NCBI GenBank assembly: GCA_947579605.1
Contig: OX388312.1
Location: forward strand, 25,133,313-25,197,312
DNA: 64,000 nucleotides
Reading direction: 5' to 3'
DNA from: Athripsodes cinereus
Taxonomy: Eukaryota; Arthropoda; Insecta; Trichoptera; Leptoceridae
Shown: in pieces, positions 9,673-22,380 of the stretch
Layout: each line of letters starts with the position of its first letter
Numbering within the stretch: the stretch's first letter is position 1
Notes under the pieces: model-generated
The model's input: only the letters and a program-made list of their open reading frames with translations
What the model was told of the DNA's origin: nothing
The model's database searches: none
Program-made: the position numbers and the translations under genes

Positions 9673-12474
9673 ATATTTGTATGTACATGTAAATACTGTT
9701 GTGATACTAATTAGCTATTTCTAAATTGTTTTTACCTGGTAATATATGTTGATACGTTGTCTTATTTCATGCATCAGTTACACATAACATTATACATCAG
9801 ATCACCATCAAATCATTTTCCCAAAACGATATCCATTCATCCAAAAGTTTTTCAAAAGTAATACTCGTATCCACCCAAGTGCACGCATCATTGGAGTGAG
9901 ATGAATCTCACAACAGCCATCGGTTCATAGTACCTACATACCAATATAATACGTCTCTAGTCTAGTCGGTTCTCAATACACAAGTTCCCTTGGGAAATTA
10001 TGGTAAGCAGCGCTCTATACACGGATCAAAATATTATCCTTTACTCTGGATACACCATGTATTAGTCACTTTTTTGTATCGAAACTATGATTATGGTAGA
10101 TATTTATCTTTTTGATAATGGGAAAACTAAATAAAATGAAAATAATTGTCATCATACCGTATAGTCTCCGGAATATTACATAATACATTTTCCACGCTAG
10201 TTGTTTAAAGTATTTTATTTTGTGAATCGGAGAAAAGAAGTCGTATTTTTACTATGAAATCCCTTTTGCATAATTCTGATACCTGCCAAGGGTCATGAAA
10301 ATGAGGTTAGGTAGTATGCAAGATTTTAACAATGTCATAAAAGTATTTTATTTTATTGTAAAAGTATTGTATTATTTGATTATCAGTATAGAATCCTTAT
10401 TTTGCTTCATGATAATTTTTAAGGAAAAGTTATATACTAAATTATATTAAAATGCAAAAATTACAGCAATTATTCATTTTTTTTTATTTAAGTGAGAGAG
10501 ATTAGATTTGATTGAAAACAATATTCACATGCAATATTATATGAAATTAAAGTTGAATTTTATAACATATGCAAAAAGCACTAGAATCTGTACAAATACT
10601 CAAATTTATTATACCCATAGTATTCAATACTTCGAAGATACAAATACGTAGCCTACCGTCTCCTAAACAAACAGAGAAAATAACGGAATTGTCACGTTTC
10701 CGTTGGGGAAAAATTGCTATTTTTCTATTTACTTCAATGAAATTTTATATTTCTATTTTGATAATATTTTTATTGTTGACAAAATTAAAAGAGCTTATAT
10801 ACAAAAAACCCGTGGTCTAAAGAACAAAACAATACAATTTAAACTTAATATTATGAAAACTATGATGACTATGGAAGAGAGTCTAACAAATTTTCCAATA
10901 GATTGTAAAAAAATAATATATTTTGATTTTGTTATGATTATTATATTTTTCCTATGCCGACAACATAAGATCCATATGAATTTTATTCAAAAAGTCAACT
11001 TGACTATCACAAAATCGCAATATTGGCGGCTTGCTCTTACTTTATCTTGAAAAACAATATGTAATTTAATATTGTATTTCATTGGAACCTCAATATTTTG
11101 TAAACTCGAAAGTGTCTCGAGTTTCGACATGTAATGTCTTTTTCAAACTTATTTTCAAAATTTTCCAACAAAATACTAATCACATACAAAAAATTGAATT
11201 CCAAAATACTTATAAATATTATTTTATCACTTTCTCTTGTTTCATTTTATGACAATGCACCCGCAATTGAGTAAATTATGCCTAGATTTCACAATAAAAT
11301 CCAATTTGCAAAGCAGAATATTAGGTTACAATATACGTCATCATAACACTCAATATAAAATATATTTACCTATTCTTCATAATCCTCATAAAATGAAGTG
11401 AATAACCTAGTCAAAAGTTTTGTGTCGCAGAATCGGTACCTACTTACTATAATAAATATATATGATCACTTCGGCAATTTTATTTGTAGAAAAAAGCTCT
11501 AGGCTTATAAATATTTTTTGTTTATAATAATGAGAAACTCTTTATTGTTGCCGTCAAATAAAATTTATATGTGTGATTATTGCCTTAAGACAATCTCTTT
11601 CAGTAACCCTGTAAACAACTCTAAAAAAGATACATCTCTAGGTATATATAAATAAAACGTTAATTTTCATTTTTTATATCCTTTTCTACACAATATGTAT
11701 AATACTACAGATATCTAAATACATAAATTGAAACATATGATGTGATAAAACAAAGATCAATTGATATTTGGCTCGGAAAAGTTCAGGCGACATCTCATTT
11801 CATAAATGTGAGTAGACAATATTTGATTTAGACAAAGAGTTTCATCCCCTTGACAAGTGACAAGAAGAAATTGTTGACGCGGGGAGGAGTGAGGGTGGCA
11901 AAGCAGAACAGAGATGGGGTGGTTGGTAATGAAGACTTATGACTATCGTCAGCAAAGTCTCCGTCACCAATTCTACGTCATCTTTCATCACAACAGTGTT
12001 CCTTACCATTAATTCAATTATCAAACTTTTCTAGAGCTTCCTTGAATTAAAATCATTGATATACCTACCTATTTCATTTGATATATCATAAAACCTACTA
12101 GTATAAAAACTATGAAACAAAATTCATCTAGTTCACATTATTCTAGTACTATGATGGAACTATTAAAGGGTTTCCATTTATATTTGTTTTACATATAAAT
12201 TTTACTTATGTATCCTGCCAGTGATTGACACATGGCTTAGAAATCATGACGTTAACGATGTAAAACAAAAAAAAATGAGTTGTGTACAATGAATTATGAA
12301 AAAAACAAATTGAACAATGAAATAATTCGAAAGGAATCGAATGTTATAGACATTATTATTATTATTCACATTTTTTTATTGTTATATTTAATATTATGTG
12401 TACAATAACTCACCATGTTTATATTTACTTTTAATAAATTCTTTAATCTTTAATTATTAACAAAGTCTCCAAGC
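9673..12474. other. AT-rich DNA, no supported feature
   Basis: Overlapping plus-strand open frames at 10569-10820 and 10703-11050 are made of A/T-rich codons (Ile, Phe, Asn, Lys). They have no recognisable domain and no splice or start context, so I treat them as chance. A G-rich patch at 11878-11920 has no matching repeat. Confidence 0.5.
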
Positions 12475-12700
12475 TGAAGTAGCAATATCCTGGTTATATA
12501 GTTCGACGAGAGAATGACAGATGAACGCCTAGGATCATGGAGTGAAGACCATGGGATGTATGGATAACATAAATAAAGGAAGACCTCGAAAGCGCTGAGT
12601 GAATGACATTATCCGAGTTGTAGAAAAAGTAAGTTCACGTCGCTCAAGACCGTGTAAATCTTAAATGTTTGGAGTATAGAAATAGACAGCAGCGGAGAGA
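12475..12700 (+). mobile_element. Decayed LINE C-terminal fragment (family D-like)
   Basis: The plus strand reads as a stop-riddled version of a common LINE tail: GYIVRREND, then RIMEWRPWD, then HVAQDRVN in order with frame breaks. The arrangement of a GH-x-R-like motif, E-W-R-P and AQDR matches the family D tail at 20294 (GHMARDPEDKW, TWKPRT, RAQDRAA). It is an old copy with no recognisable ends. Confidence 0.55.
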
Positions 12701-13139
12701 CAAAGACTAGCAGTAAGTTTTGAATATTTAAAAACCTCTAGCATGTAATACCAATATAATCGTTATGAAGTCACTTTGATAGGGGTGTTTACATACTTTT
12801 ATTAAATATTCACTAAAATAAACAACAGTTATACCAACATAATAATTATTTTTACATGAATATTAATGAACTAAGATAGCACATTAAATAATAATATAGG
12901 TAGAGATAGAAGATATAAGCTGAGAAAAATAAAACAACAACAAATTGAATAGCCTGAAAAAAAATATGGTCAAGAAATAAAGCATCTTTTGAATATATTA
13001 CGTAATATTCAAATTTCATCTTGTATGAAATAAAAATAGACCTAATTTAATATATTTCAAGAATATTTGGGTCACAAACAATGAAAAGGAAACTTTGTAA
13101 GTCAATAAGAAGGGAATGTTAATGGTATTTAAGTAGACA
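12701..13139. other. AT-rich DNA, nothing recognised
   Basis: No supported feature seen. Confidence 0.5.
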
Positions 13140-13270
13140 GCACGGCGCCTCTGAGAGACTACGTAACGGAGGCTGATACGATGCTACGTAGGCGCCCCGG
13201 CCATGGCATCGAGACGCATACAGAACAGTTGTATGGCGTCGTCGGAGAAAGGGAGCATAACAACTATACA
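13140..13270. other. GC-rich island with repeated CTACGTA and GGCGCC
   Basis: About 130 bp of GC-rich sequence in AT-rich surroundings. It has two CTACGTA sites about 30 bp apart and two GGCGCC sites outside them, giving a roughly symmetrical layout. The combination of GCTACGT with GGCGCC also occurs in the island at 640-700. No coding or retroposon signature is seen. It may be a regulatory element. Confidence 0.35.
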
Positions 13271-14137
13271 TCATCTTACGCGAAAATCGATGACAAGTTT
13301 GTATCTACTTTATTTTAGGAAAAATCAATAGGAACATTGTCAATCTTGTAACCCATAAAATAAGTAAAATTTCTTTCTCAATTTATTTATTCAATTCCAG
13401 TTTAAAGTATTAAACAAATTAATATTTTAAGCTGGATTTTATATTGAACTTTGAATTGAAATTCAGTACCAAGAAAGTTTTTTTTTACATATCAATAAAA
13501 AAGGGAAACAATTTTGAGTTTAAAAAGAGAAAATGTGATCTAGGTGTATAATAAATTTTAATTTACCCGTGAATAGCCTCAAAATATACAGCCTCTTAAT
13601 ATCGTGAAGGTACAGGAAAAAACGATTTCAAACAATAAAACTCCCAATAAAAAAAATGTAATTAGTACTAACATTTTTTTTATATACTACAAATATTTTT
13701 TTTTTTTTACTACAAAAATATTACTGTACCATTTGCTTAAAACAAAATCATAAAAATAATATTCTTACAGCAAGTTTCTCATTGCGATTATTCTGTACTA
13801 TCGCAATATACTGTATCGTGTGACATTCTTTATCGTGTAAGTTAGATAGTTAAAGCTTGCTTATAATACTTTTCAAGTGTTCTTAAAAAGCTCCTTTAGT
13901 GCTCATCTAACCACCCTTCATTGAAGTTTCCACATCGACGTGCCAGAGTGGTCAGAGGAGTGCAACTAGAGCCACGTGCTTTTCAAGGACCTGTTATATT
14001 TAAAAATATCCTGTGGATGAATCACATTGACTACAAAAAGTAAAAATAACTATCCGTAATTAATTATTCTTCATTTAATTCAGTTTTAACACACTCTATT
14101 AATGGCATAAGGGATAAATCAAGGAATATCTTATTTG
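13271..14137. other. AT-rich DNA, nothing recognised
   Basis: Homopolymer T runs near 13672-13705. A short segment at 13930-13985 (GTGCCAGAGTGGTCAGAGG) has a faint tRNA-like look but cannot be folded into a tRNA. Confidence 0.45.
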
Positions 14138-14313
14138 AGTATTCTTCTTCTTCTTCTTCCAAGTCGGTCCCTCAATGCTGAGAATCGTGACCACCATGAT
14201 CCCAACCAAGCGACAAGCTCCTCCACTGCGCCCTGTCCTCCGCCTGTCTAAACGCCTCACACCCTGTACTCCCTGCAGCATCTCTCACATGGTCTGATCA
14301 TCTTGTTGGTATT
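14138..14313 (-). mobile_element. LINE family E 3' end, 5'-truncated
   Basis: Read on minus, the segment encodes RQAEDRAQWRSLSLG, then the near-terminal GGHDSQH, a stop, and a (GAA)n tail at 14144-14158. The sibling at 39320 shows the same GATGGTCACGATCCTCAGCA-type nucleotide string followed by (GAA)n. A 6-bp GTATTC flanks both sides, too short to be firm evidence for a TSD. The longest open frame here (minus 14099-14281) is a different, non-coding frame of this fragment. Confidence 0.7.
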
Positions 14314-14640
14314 CGACCCCTACTTCTTCTTCCTTCGACTCCACCATATAGTTTAGGCACCTATTAAACATCAAATAGGAAAAAATGTGAAATTGAGTTT
14401 ATTTTTCAAAATAAATTAATATTTTCTATAATTGAGATTTCGACTTCTTAAAATAGCATAGCCAGCAAAATCAAAAGAATTGAGCATTGAGAATATTTAA
14501 CATACGTTAGTAAAAATGTGTAATTCGGTTGGAAATTAATTTGAAAAAAAATGTATGAAATAATAATGTGAACTTTTAAGGATCACTCTTATGATTTTGT
14601 GGAATAAATTAGGATTCTTATAATAAGTAAATATTCATTG

Positions 14641-14835
14641 TAATTGTATAGTGTGAACGCTCACATGAGTGTCATTTTTTCCGCCAACGCGGGGTATCGT
14701 CCGGGAAATCCCTACGTGACAGTATCGACCTAAAGTTTGTACTCGGTTACCATAAAGGGGACATAACGTCACGGACGTGACACGAATACATTGAGCGCCA
14801 TCCCGTTCCGAAGTGTCTCAACGGGAAATTGAGAC
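14641..14835. other. GC-rich island with nested inverted repeats
   Basis: Contains GTGAACGCTCAC, then CGTCACGGACGTGAC (CGTCAC/GTGACG-type arms) at about 14768-14782, and GTCTCAA...TTGAGAC with a 7-base spacer at about 14814-14834. The TGACG half-sites resemble CREB/ATF-type sites. No repeat family or ORF explains the block. A cluster of palindromes may be regulatory or a transposon end; neither can be settled here. Confidence 0.35.
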
Positions 14836-17514
14836 GTTTAAATAACACCATAGATGCAATTACATATCATTATTATTATTATAAGGTAGGTACCAACACT
14901 CTGCCACCTCACCATAGATCACGTGGTGCAATTTAAATTTAATGATAGAATTTATTCCTTCATTCAATTTGTGTGAAATGAAAATTCACAGCACATTCGA
15001 TAATTTACATTTGATGCATTTTAAAAAAAAGCCTAGATACTGCAAGCTCTTTTAAAAATTACTACAGCGTCTAAACATTGAGAAAGTCTCCTGGAAAATG
15101 ACACACACGGAGCTGTATAAATATTCAGTTTCTAATAAAAACTCACTGATGATGGGTGTCTATCTACCCGAAAGGCCTCTGAATCAAATATTATTCATAG
15201 TGAATCTATTAAATCTACCAAGTACTATACAATCATTATAAATATTTATTGGATAAATCGAAACAAGGGCTTGTTTCTACTGTAGATTAAATAACACGTA
15301 GAAAGAAACGCTTGTTTTCTTTTATCAAATTATGGAATTCCTTAACGTGTGCACCAATATAATAAATAAATTAAAAATAAATCATTTTAATTACATTTCT
15401 CTGTACGTTAGTTAATATATACCCCGTAATATATAGTTTATATTATAACCCTTTATTAGTTATACTATTTTTCATTAATGCAGTGAAAAACGAAATCATA
15501 CGCGAACGTCCATAGGATTTACAATAGTATTTGACTACCTTACAAGAATCATTTTGTTGAGTCTATATTATTTCATACTATATTAGCATATTCCAGAAGG
15601 GAAATTTAATGAGATGATATTATATAGGTATTATATTATCCAGTACTTCTTCGTATCTCAAATACTTTGTTAATCACATGAACGAACATTGACTTTCTAT
15701 TCCAATAAAAATACAGTATGTATTTACATAAGTTTATGATTACGTAAATTATGATTTAATGCAGAAGTTTGAAACACTGTATAGTTATATTCGATACTAG
15801 AAGAGTTCAAGTAGAACTACGAGAAGATATCGAAATTCATCTCCAGACTATACCAGATAATCCACTTGATGCAGTTGCGATGTCCGCAATGAAAATTCTC
15901 TGAAAGTATGAAGATAAACTATCAAGTAGTGTGACCTCAAATTGGATTACTATGTACCTATCTACTAAGTAGTGAAACTTAGATGAAATATGAACTTCTG
16001 GTTGATCGTAGTTTAATGTCCTGTAACGTTTTCTTAGTATTGTAGTTAGAATATGTAGGTATTCTATGTATATTATATATGTACTTACTTAGTTTACTGC
16101 TGATCCTAATCTTTAAAATTTTCAGTGAATAGAGAAATCATACTTGTAATCGAAAATGAAAAAATCATAATCAACTTTGGAATCTGAGACCTCAAAAAGG
16201 TTCTAACTTATCGGACATCATTTTTACTGGAAGGAGGGAAAAAATATTATTTTTGACCGGAGTGGCAAATTATCTAGATCGGGTCCTATTTACGGTATGG
16301 TGCTAAAGTTATCTAGATAAATGTTATCGATATATAAAACTGAAATAATATTTTATATGATTACATAACAACATCACATTTTATAAACTAGTTTTGATTG
16401 ATGTTTACCACTCTTCTGCTGAAGTTTTTGATTTTCTGTAAAAGGAAGATAGATATTCTAAGAAAAACATCTGAAAACATGATTTATGGTACATTTACTG
16501 AAAGGTTTTTATTATATGCTTATTGCATTTTGTAAGTCTCATTAGGGAATATTTTGTGAAAATATAATATATCATCAGTAGTTTGATGTAGTTGGAAGAC
16601 ATTGCGCCTTTGCGATACACTCGCCGAATTAATTGTATTTAATATGAATGTTCTTTTTGTAAAACTATTTTTAGTCAATGTACAGTGAGGAATAAATGAA
16701 AAAATAAAATGAAGAGATGAATACTACAGTGTATTTTATTGTCAGAAAAAATATTTTAATTTGAATGCGTCCAAACGCATCACATTACATTATGCACGTA
16801 CAAAATATCGTTCAATCAACGTGAATACTTTTTTTTTTTTAAAGTGGTATAATAATTTACTAAGAAAACAAGAATTCCATTAAAAATAGAATTAAGTAAA
16901 TAAAAGAGAAGAAACACTTCAAAATATCCCCAGCACGAAAAACAATACGAGGACAAAGAAGGAAATGAAATAGGAGACAGAGGAATTTCTTTATTTACAT
17001 TTGCATCAAAGGCAATATTCAGATTTCTTGAAAAGGGAAGCCGTTTTTTTACTTTACATTCTCGAAGACGTGACATCATCAAATTTTTATTGTATTGACT
17101 GTTAAATAAAATATAAAAACAAATATATAATGTATTTCACATAGGAATATTATTGTATTGTTTGTGAAGCGATCAAATGAACGTGCTCAGAAACAAAATA
17201 TCATAAAAATCTAATCACTTCCATTTTATTCAAAATTGCACTGTTTTAAATTCAATGAAATGTACGCATTCAGAATATTTTCTTTCAAATTAGAGAGATA
17301 GATAATTGAATAGGACTTATTATTCATTTTAGTAGGTATACCTATGATTCTTAATGAAGTGTTACCAAGTAAATGCCGACATAATCAATGATATTTTTTT
17401 CATTTTTTTCTAGCATTTTAAAACTGACGCGACCACTAACTCCTCAAAAACTCTTCTACAAACAGATTCACTGCAATTCATAACTTATTTTATTACTAAC
17501 TCAACATACTAACA
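14836..17514. other. AT-rich DNA, no supported feature
   Basis: The minus open frame at 16816-17082 shows no domain and starts in low-complexity sequence. Nothing else is recognisable. Confidence 0.5.
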
Positions 17515-17568
17515 CATCCACTAACACATTCGCTAACACATCTGCTGACTTTGCTAACACATCATTTT
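17515..17568. repeat. Short minisatellite, unit about 12-13 bp
   Basis: Four copies of CTAACACAT followed by a variable YCN trimer, with one degenerate spacer unit (CTGACTTTG). The units differ at one to three positions. Confidence 0.7.
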
Positions 17569-18359
17569 TGATTTATTTTATTTCTTTGCTCTTTTGTTTT
17601 TATATTTGTCAATATTCTTGAGATATAATAACATTCTATGCTTATAACTATTAGATAAATATTGATTTCATTCTGTCATTCAAAAATATTCATCTGCGAG
17701 ATTTTTTTAATTATTTGTGTGCTAATTTCTATATTCTTATTGTTGGATGCCACAACAGTTTTCTTGCCACAACACCGCCCTGTGGTTAATATGTCGGTCA
17801 ATTTTTTTTGACTATGTATAAATCTATTATATGCAAAATCACTCAATATTGGGTGAAATTTCTAAGGAATAATAATAATAAAAACTCTTATATATTTATA
17901 TGCAAATGTAGAGGAAGACATTTCAATAAAGATATATTTTTATTAATTTGGAAATAATTTTACATAATCTCTCTTTCAAATATAATAAGGTTGTACATAC
18001 CAGTTCTGAAATAACCAAGATCTCTCTTATTTGCAAAAAGAATACTTACAATAAATAGTACATGAATTGAAATTCATGTAAAAATTATTCTCTAGCGAAT
18101 CTCTCAACCACAAATGAAAATCGCTAATATTAGTCGTTAAATATATGTATGCAATAAATTCACTAGCTAAACAACTTATGGGAGATAAGTGATGTTAAAT
18201 ATTTTTTTATTTCTTTAAATGACCTTAGAACTGGGGCAGCTTAAGAAATAAAAAAGCATCAAGGAGGAAAAATACCAATCCTCCACGCAGCATACCCGAA
18301 CACTGTTTAATTTCACTGTGAGAGAGTAAGTAATTCCACTTCTCTATCTACCTATATAT
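17569..18359. other. AT-rich DNA, nothing recognised
   Basis: No supported feature seen. Confidence 0.5.
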
Positions 18360-18735
18360 TTCCTCACGCCGTATTCCAAGTGGGGTAGGCAGAGAGAACG
18401 GAACGCCATATAGATCTATCCTTACATACTTCTTTCGCTTCTTCTACAGTCATACAATTTCTCATGCACGCACGTCGATTTCTCTTACTCAAAACACGGC
18501 CGTCCTTGAGAATTTGATCTACATGATCAAACCATGTAGTTCTCGGACGCCCGCGCTTCCTCACGCCCCTCTTTTCAGAAAATATATCCTCTTTGTCATT
18601 CCTTCCTCTTCCATTCGTTCCACATGACCAAACCATCTCAATTTATTTACACGCATTCTATCCACAACACTCCTTTTGCATCCATTCATTCTTCTAATAT
18701 CCTCATTCCTCACTCTATCACAGAGGAATTAGCAG
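18360..18735 (-). mobile_element. LINE family B 3' end, one of the longest copies
   Basis: On minus this encodes the family C-terminus: GRGRNDKEDIF, then RKRGRPRTTWFDH, DQILKDGRVLSKRNRRACMR, EEAKEVCKDRSIWRSVLSAY and a stop, followed by a short 3' UTR ending CCTACCCCACTTGG...GGCGTGAGG. Upstream peptide (MVWSCGTNG region) continues to about 18735 with frame breaks. The gag and RT parts are absent because of 5' truncation. It is the reference copy for recognising the deleted copies at 8818 and 25120. Confidence 0.85.
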
Positions 18736-19636
18736 TGTTCTTAATTTATCAACAATCTTTTATAATGCATATCCACTAAATTACTCTAGAAAGTATAAAA
18801 TATTCATAAACAATTATTAGTTGATCTAGTGGACACTCTACTTGTTTTCGATGACGTGATGGTGTAGGTAAATAGATTATTTGTTACATTTCCAGTATCA
18901 AGAATCATGTTTATTATAGGACTTTCAGATAATTCCCATAATTAGGTAGGTATTTATTTAAGTACATCCATGAAACTCTAATTATTCATTAAAGGTTCTA
19001 TTTCAAAGTGATCCGGATATTCCTCTTAATAATGATAATCTCGCTGTTTGTTGTACAATAGTAACATTTTTCAAGGGGATGTCTATTTCGTAATATTAAT
19101 AATAATAGGTACAATATTATTTGATGATGATAATAATATGATCCCCTAATAAAGTCTCCGACATGCGGCATTTATTAGTGTTCCGTTCATATACTCGTAT
19201 ACATACTGATGCTTTGCATACTGCATCGTCCACACAAAACGATCAAGGGGGAGATTAGAATATTATGTACCTCCTAGTACTTACTACTTACCTAGTATTC
19301 ATTATAATTCACTGTATCTTGTCAGTTTTAACATTAATATCACAATCTCCCCTATTTTCTCTTTACAATGTTTACTGTATTCAAATTGACGTGTATGTCT
19401 ACAAGAATTTAATAACTCCATCCACTTGTTGGCTAATAAAATAGTATCGATTTATATGTACCCACCTAAAAAATATTCCTTATATTTTTTTTAACTCACT
19501 TTAAATGGAAATATATAAAGCGTTCTTCTGGTAAATCTTCTCAAAGTTCAGATTATGATTTATGAAAGATATGAATTTTTAAATTCATCTACTTTACCAA
19601 TAAATTGTTTCTCTAATGTACTCGCTTACGTACTTT
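18736..19636. other. AT-rich DNA, nothing recognised
   Basis: No supported feature seen. Confidence 0.5.
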
Positions 19637-19805
19637 ATAATGTACATCTACTACTATATCATTACAGCATATCCCACAAAAGGTGTAGCCAGCAGACCAG
19701 CGGCACGCAATAAATATTCAGTGTGTCAACACTTGCCTTTGACAGGACAAGATTGGGTAACCAATTCTTTACCGGGTGCCCCACGGAACGTATCATAATG
19801 TAAAT
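19637..19805 (-). mobile_element. Family A retroposon with internal deletion (A4) and TSD
   Basis: The 3' end (AGCATATCCCACAAAAGG; CCAGCAGACCAGCGGCA) and the 5' head (ACCGGGTGCCCCACGGAAC) are both present, but about 100 bp of the middle is missing. An 11-bp direct repeat with one mismatch (ATAATGTACAT at 19637-19647, ATAATGTAAAT at 19795-19805) flanks it. The copy therefore seems complete at both ends apart from the internal deletion. Confidence 0.7.
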
Positions 19806-19823
19806 TTTATAATGAAAACCTTA

Positions 19824-20085
19824 CTTAATTAGGGTAGTATTCGATTGATGATGAAAGCATTTACAAATTTGTGAATTTTCTAGTATCCGCTCCGTTACCT
19901 TCTTTTTAAAGTTTAATTTAAATTAATTAAAACTAATTAAAATTATTTTAAATTAATTAAAATTAAAACTAAAATTAATTTAAATTAATTAAAACTTAAT
20001 TAAGGGTAGGTAGTCGATTAATGATGTACACATTTACAAATTTGTGAATTATCTAGTATCCGCTCCGTTACCTATTTTGTTAGCT
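19824..20085. repeat. Tandem duplication, period about 172 bp
   Basis: Two copies of an ~85-bp block, each beginning CTTAATTA-AGGGTAG and containing ATTTACAAATTTGTGAATT and CTAGTATCCGCTCCGTTACC. They start at about 19824 and 19995, separated by low-complexity TTTAAATTAATTAAAA. The spacing is close to one nucleosomal repeat, as in many satellite DNAs. Confidence 0.7.
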
Positions 20086-20111
20086 TTCATAATAACGCAC
20101 ATCAGGTCAAT

Positions 20112-20293
20112 TATAATTATGACCTAATTAATATTAATTATGACCTAATTAATATTAATTATGACCTAATTAATATTAATTATGACCTAATTAATATTAA
20201 TTATGACCTAATTAATATTAATTATGACCTAATTAATATTAATTATGACCTAATTAATATTAATTATGAGCTAATTAATATTGATTATGACCT
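20112..20293. repeat. 21-bp minisatellite, left part
   Basis: Nine units of a 21-bp sequence (TTATGACCTAATTAATATTAA) in near-perfect array. One unit has GAGC for GACC. The array continues after the LINE insertion at 20667. Confidence 0.9.
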
Positions 20294-20666
20294 TCTTCTT
20301 CTTCTCTTCTTCCTAGCCTACTCCCGTCCGCTCCTGGACGAAGGCCTCCTCCATCGCCTTCGACGCCGCTCTATCTTGGGCTCTCTGCATCCAGTTGACA
20401 CCGACGTACTTGACCAGGTCATCCCTCCATCGTAGTGGTGGTCTTCCTACACTCCTGGTAGTTGTTCTTGGTTTCCAGGTTAAGACCCTCTTTGACCACT
20501 TATCTTCTGGATCTCTGGCCATGTGACCTGCCCACCGCCATTTGAGACATGCGATACGTTGGGCAATATCTGTTACTTTTGTTCTTTGCCGTATCGTTTC
20601 GTTTCTAACTCTGTCTCTCAGGGTGATGCCCAGCATGGCTCTTTCCATGGATCTTTGGGTAACCCG
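20294..20666 (-). mobile_element. LINE family D 3' end inserted in the minisatellite
   Basis: Minus-strand frame 20648-20313 encodes a typical LINE RT C-terminus: RDRVRNETIRQRTKV, CLKWRWAGHMARDPEDKW, SVGRPPLRWRDDL, WMQRAQDRAASKAMEEAF and a stop. A GAA-rich tail follows at 20294-20306. It interrupts the 21-bp array: TATGACCT occurs at 20286-20293 and again at 20667-20674, consistent with an 8-bp TSD, although the array itself supplies this motif in every unit. The frame is intact over 111 codons, so the insertion is relatively young. Confidence 0.85.
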
Positions 20667-20750
20667 TATGACCTAATTAATATTAATTATGACCTAATTA
20701 ATATTAATTATGACCTAATTAATATTAATTATGACATAATTAATATTCGA
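20667..20750. repeat. 21-bp minisatellite, right part
   Basis: Four further units of the array, the last with GACA for GACC. This confirms that the LINE landed inside a pre-existing array. Confidence 0.9.
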
Positions 20751-22239
20751 ATTTGACACAAACATTTTTCACTTCACTAAACAAATGCGTCAAACATGAT
20801 GCAAATAACGTAAGATTGTAATATTTAATAGTTTTTCACTCTAGTGAAAGGCAAAGCATCTCTAAAAAAGAAGAGATAAAATATATATCATATAACTATG
20901 TAGGTATACCTAATAAGATTAAGTGAATAGAAAAAATAGTAGTCACAAGAACTTGGATTGCAAAGCACAAACAAAAGAGATGAACTAAAATAAAGACGTT
21001 TGTCTAATCTTAACTGCAGATCTCTGAATAATTCTCTTATTCCTTTTGGACTCTGCGTGCACCCTGCTTCTATCTTTTCTCTTCATTCAGTCCACCTCCC
21101 TCTCTCTCAGTAAATATCTATTACCTCATATCCGCTACGGGATCTCATCGTTTAATTTAAATTTATTACAGAATCAAGTGCTATGTACATTGTACCTACT
21201 CACTGCTACTGAAGACTTTAGATAGCTATTGGATACTAGATGCGAAGTAGATACTACTTGAATAATCGTTTCATTTCAAAATTGCCGAGGTTTTATTTAA
21301 AAAAAAAAACAAATATAGTTTCAAAATCGTTTTTAATGAATAAATAAACTTCTTTCATTTAATTTTTTATTTATGTATTTATACATTCCCAAGACCTCTT
21401 TAATAAGGGATATGGTGGGAGAAAACGCAAGACAATCTTCCTTTTGCACATTCAACCACATACTAGATAGCAACCGTCGGGAATGTTTGGGATAGAATGG
21501 GATATACAAAATATCAGAGTCAATTTTAAACAAAAAAATGCTAGTGTGTCATAAAAAATCAAAATAATAAATAGAGAAAAAGAGTTATGATCGATTTTTA
21601 TAAAGCAATTAGTCAAAAAAAATCAGCATTACCTATCTTACTAAATTAAAAATACATACATTTATAGTTAGTAATCTTTTGATGTATAAAGATATTCACT
21701 AATTTTCAGGATGACCCAGCACTATATTAGTAGTTTAGTGTTATTAAAGTAATGTAATATTATCTTCCACTATCGCATCAGTTTCTGAAAATGAGAAAAA
21801 AAAAGAAATAACACATTGAAAACGGAAATCACTCAATCAAGGAAGATTTATGGCGTCGAAAGAAAAATACACTGTAAATGCAGTTCCTGTGTCACTAGAA
21901 GTATTGAGTTCACTCCCTCTGAATATATGAGAAGCAGGTACTACGTAGTTTTACTTCACTTCATGGTCCAAAGAAACCGATATAAATGATCTTTTGGACG
22001 TGTGATTGATGCTGGGGTCACAAGGACCACTTCCCTTTGTGTGTGGATGGGGATGGTTAAAAAGCCTTTAGGGAGTTTACATCACTCTCATGAAATAAAA
22101 TCTACTCTTTCCTTTTCCTTTTATAAACATACTTAAAGAAAAATCTTAACGGTGTATTAGTTCATATGCTTTGGGAAGATAACAAACTTAGGATTTTTTC
22201 TATATTTACATCATATGGGCTTATGGGCTTCAAACTTAA
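20751..22239. other. AT-rich DNA, no supported feature
   Basis: The block at 21040-21160 is somewhat richer in pyrimidines (CTCCCTCTCTCTCAG). No gene or repeat family is recognised. Confidence 0.5.
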
Positions 22240-22380
22240 TATGAATTTTTAATTTGTGTGCACTTATAAATAGGGCGATATATTGATACCATTTTTTGTT
22301 TGCATTGTTTGTTTTTATGCATATATATTGTCTGTAGTGTGCTGTTGATGTGAAATAAATAAATAAATATAAAAAAAATA
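22240..22380 (+). mobile_element. Possible LINE 3' UTR (jockey/CR1-like)
   Basis: The string TTGTCTGTAGTGTGCTGTTG followed by GATGTGAAATAAATAAATAAAT looks like a LINE 3' UTR ending in an (AATA)n-type tail. No coding part or second copy is seen, so this is a weak call. Confidence 0.3.

Noticed and set aside
10569..11050. Two overlapping plus frames of 83 and 115 codons
   Set aside because: AT-driven codon content, no domain, no conserved start or splice context and no second copy.
13930..13990. tRNA-Leu/Ser-like string
   Set aside because: Only the D-arm resemblance holds; no B box or acceptor stem.
17515..17568. CRISPR-like spacing of CTAACACAT units
   Set aside because: Units are 12-13 bp with 3-4 bp variable positions; this is a minisatellite in a eukaryotic genome.
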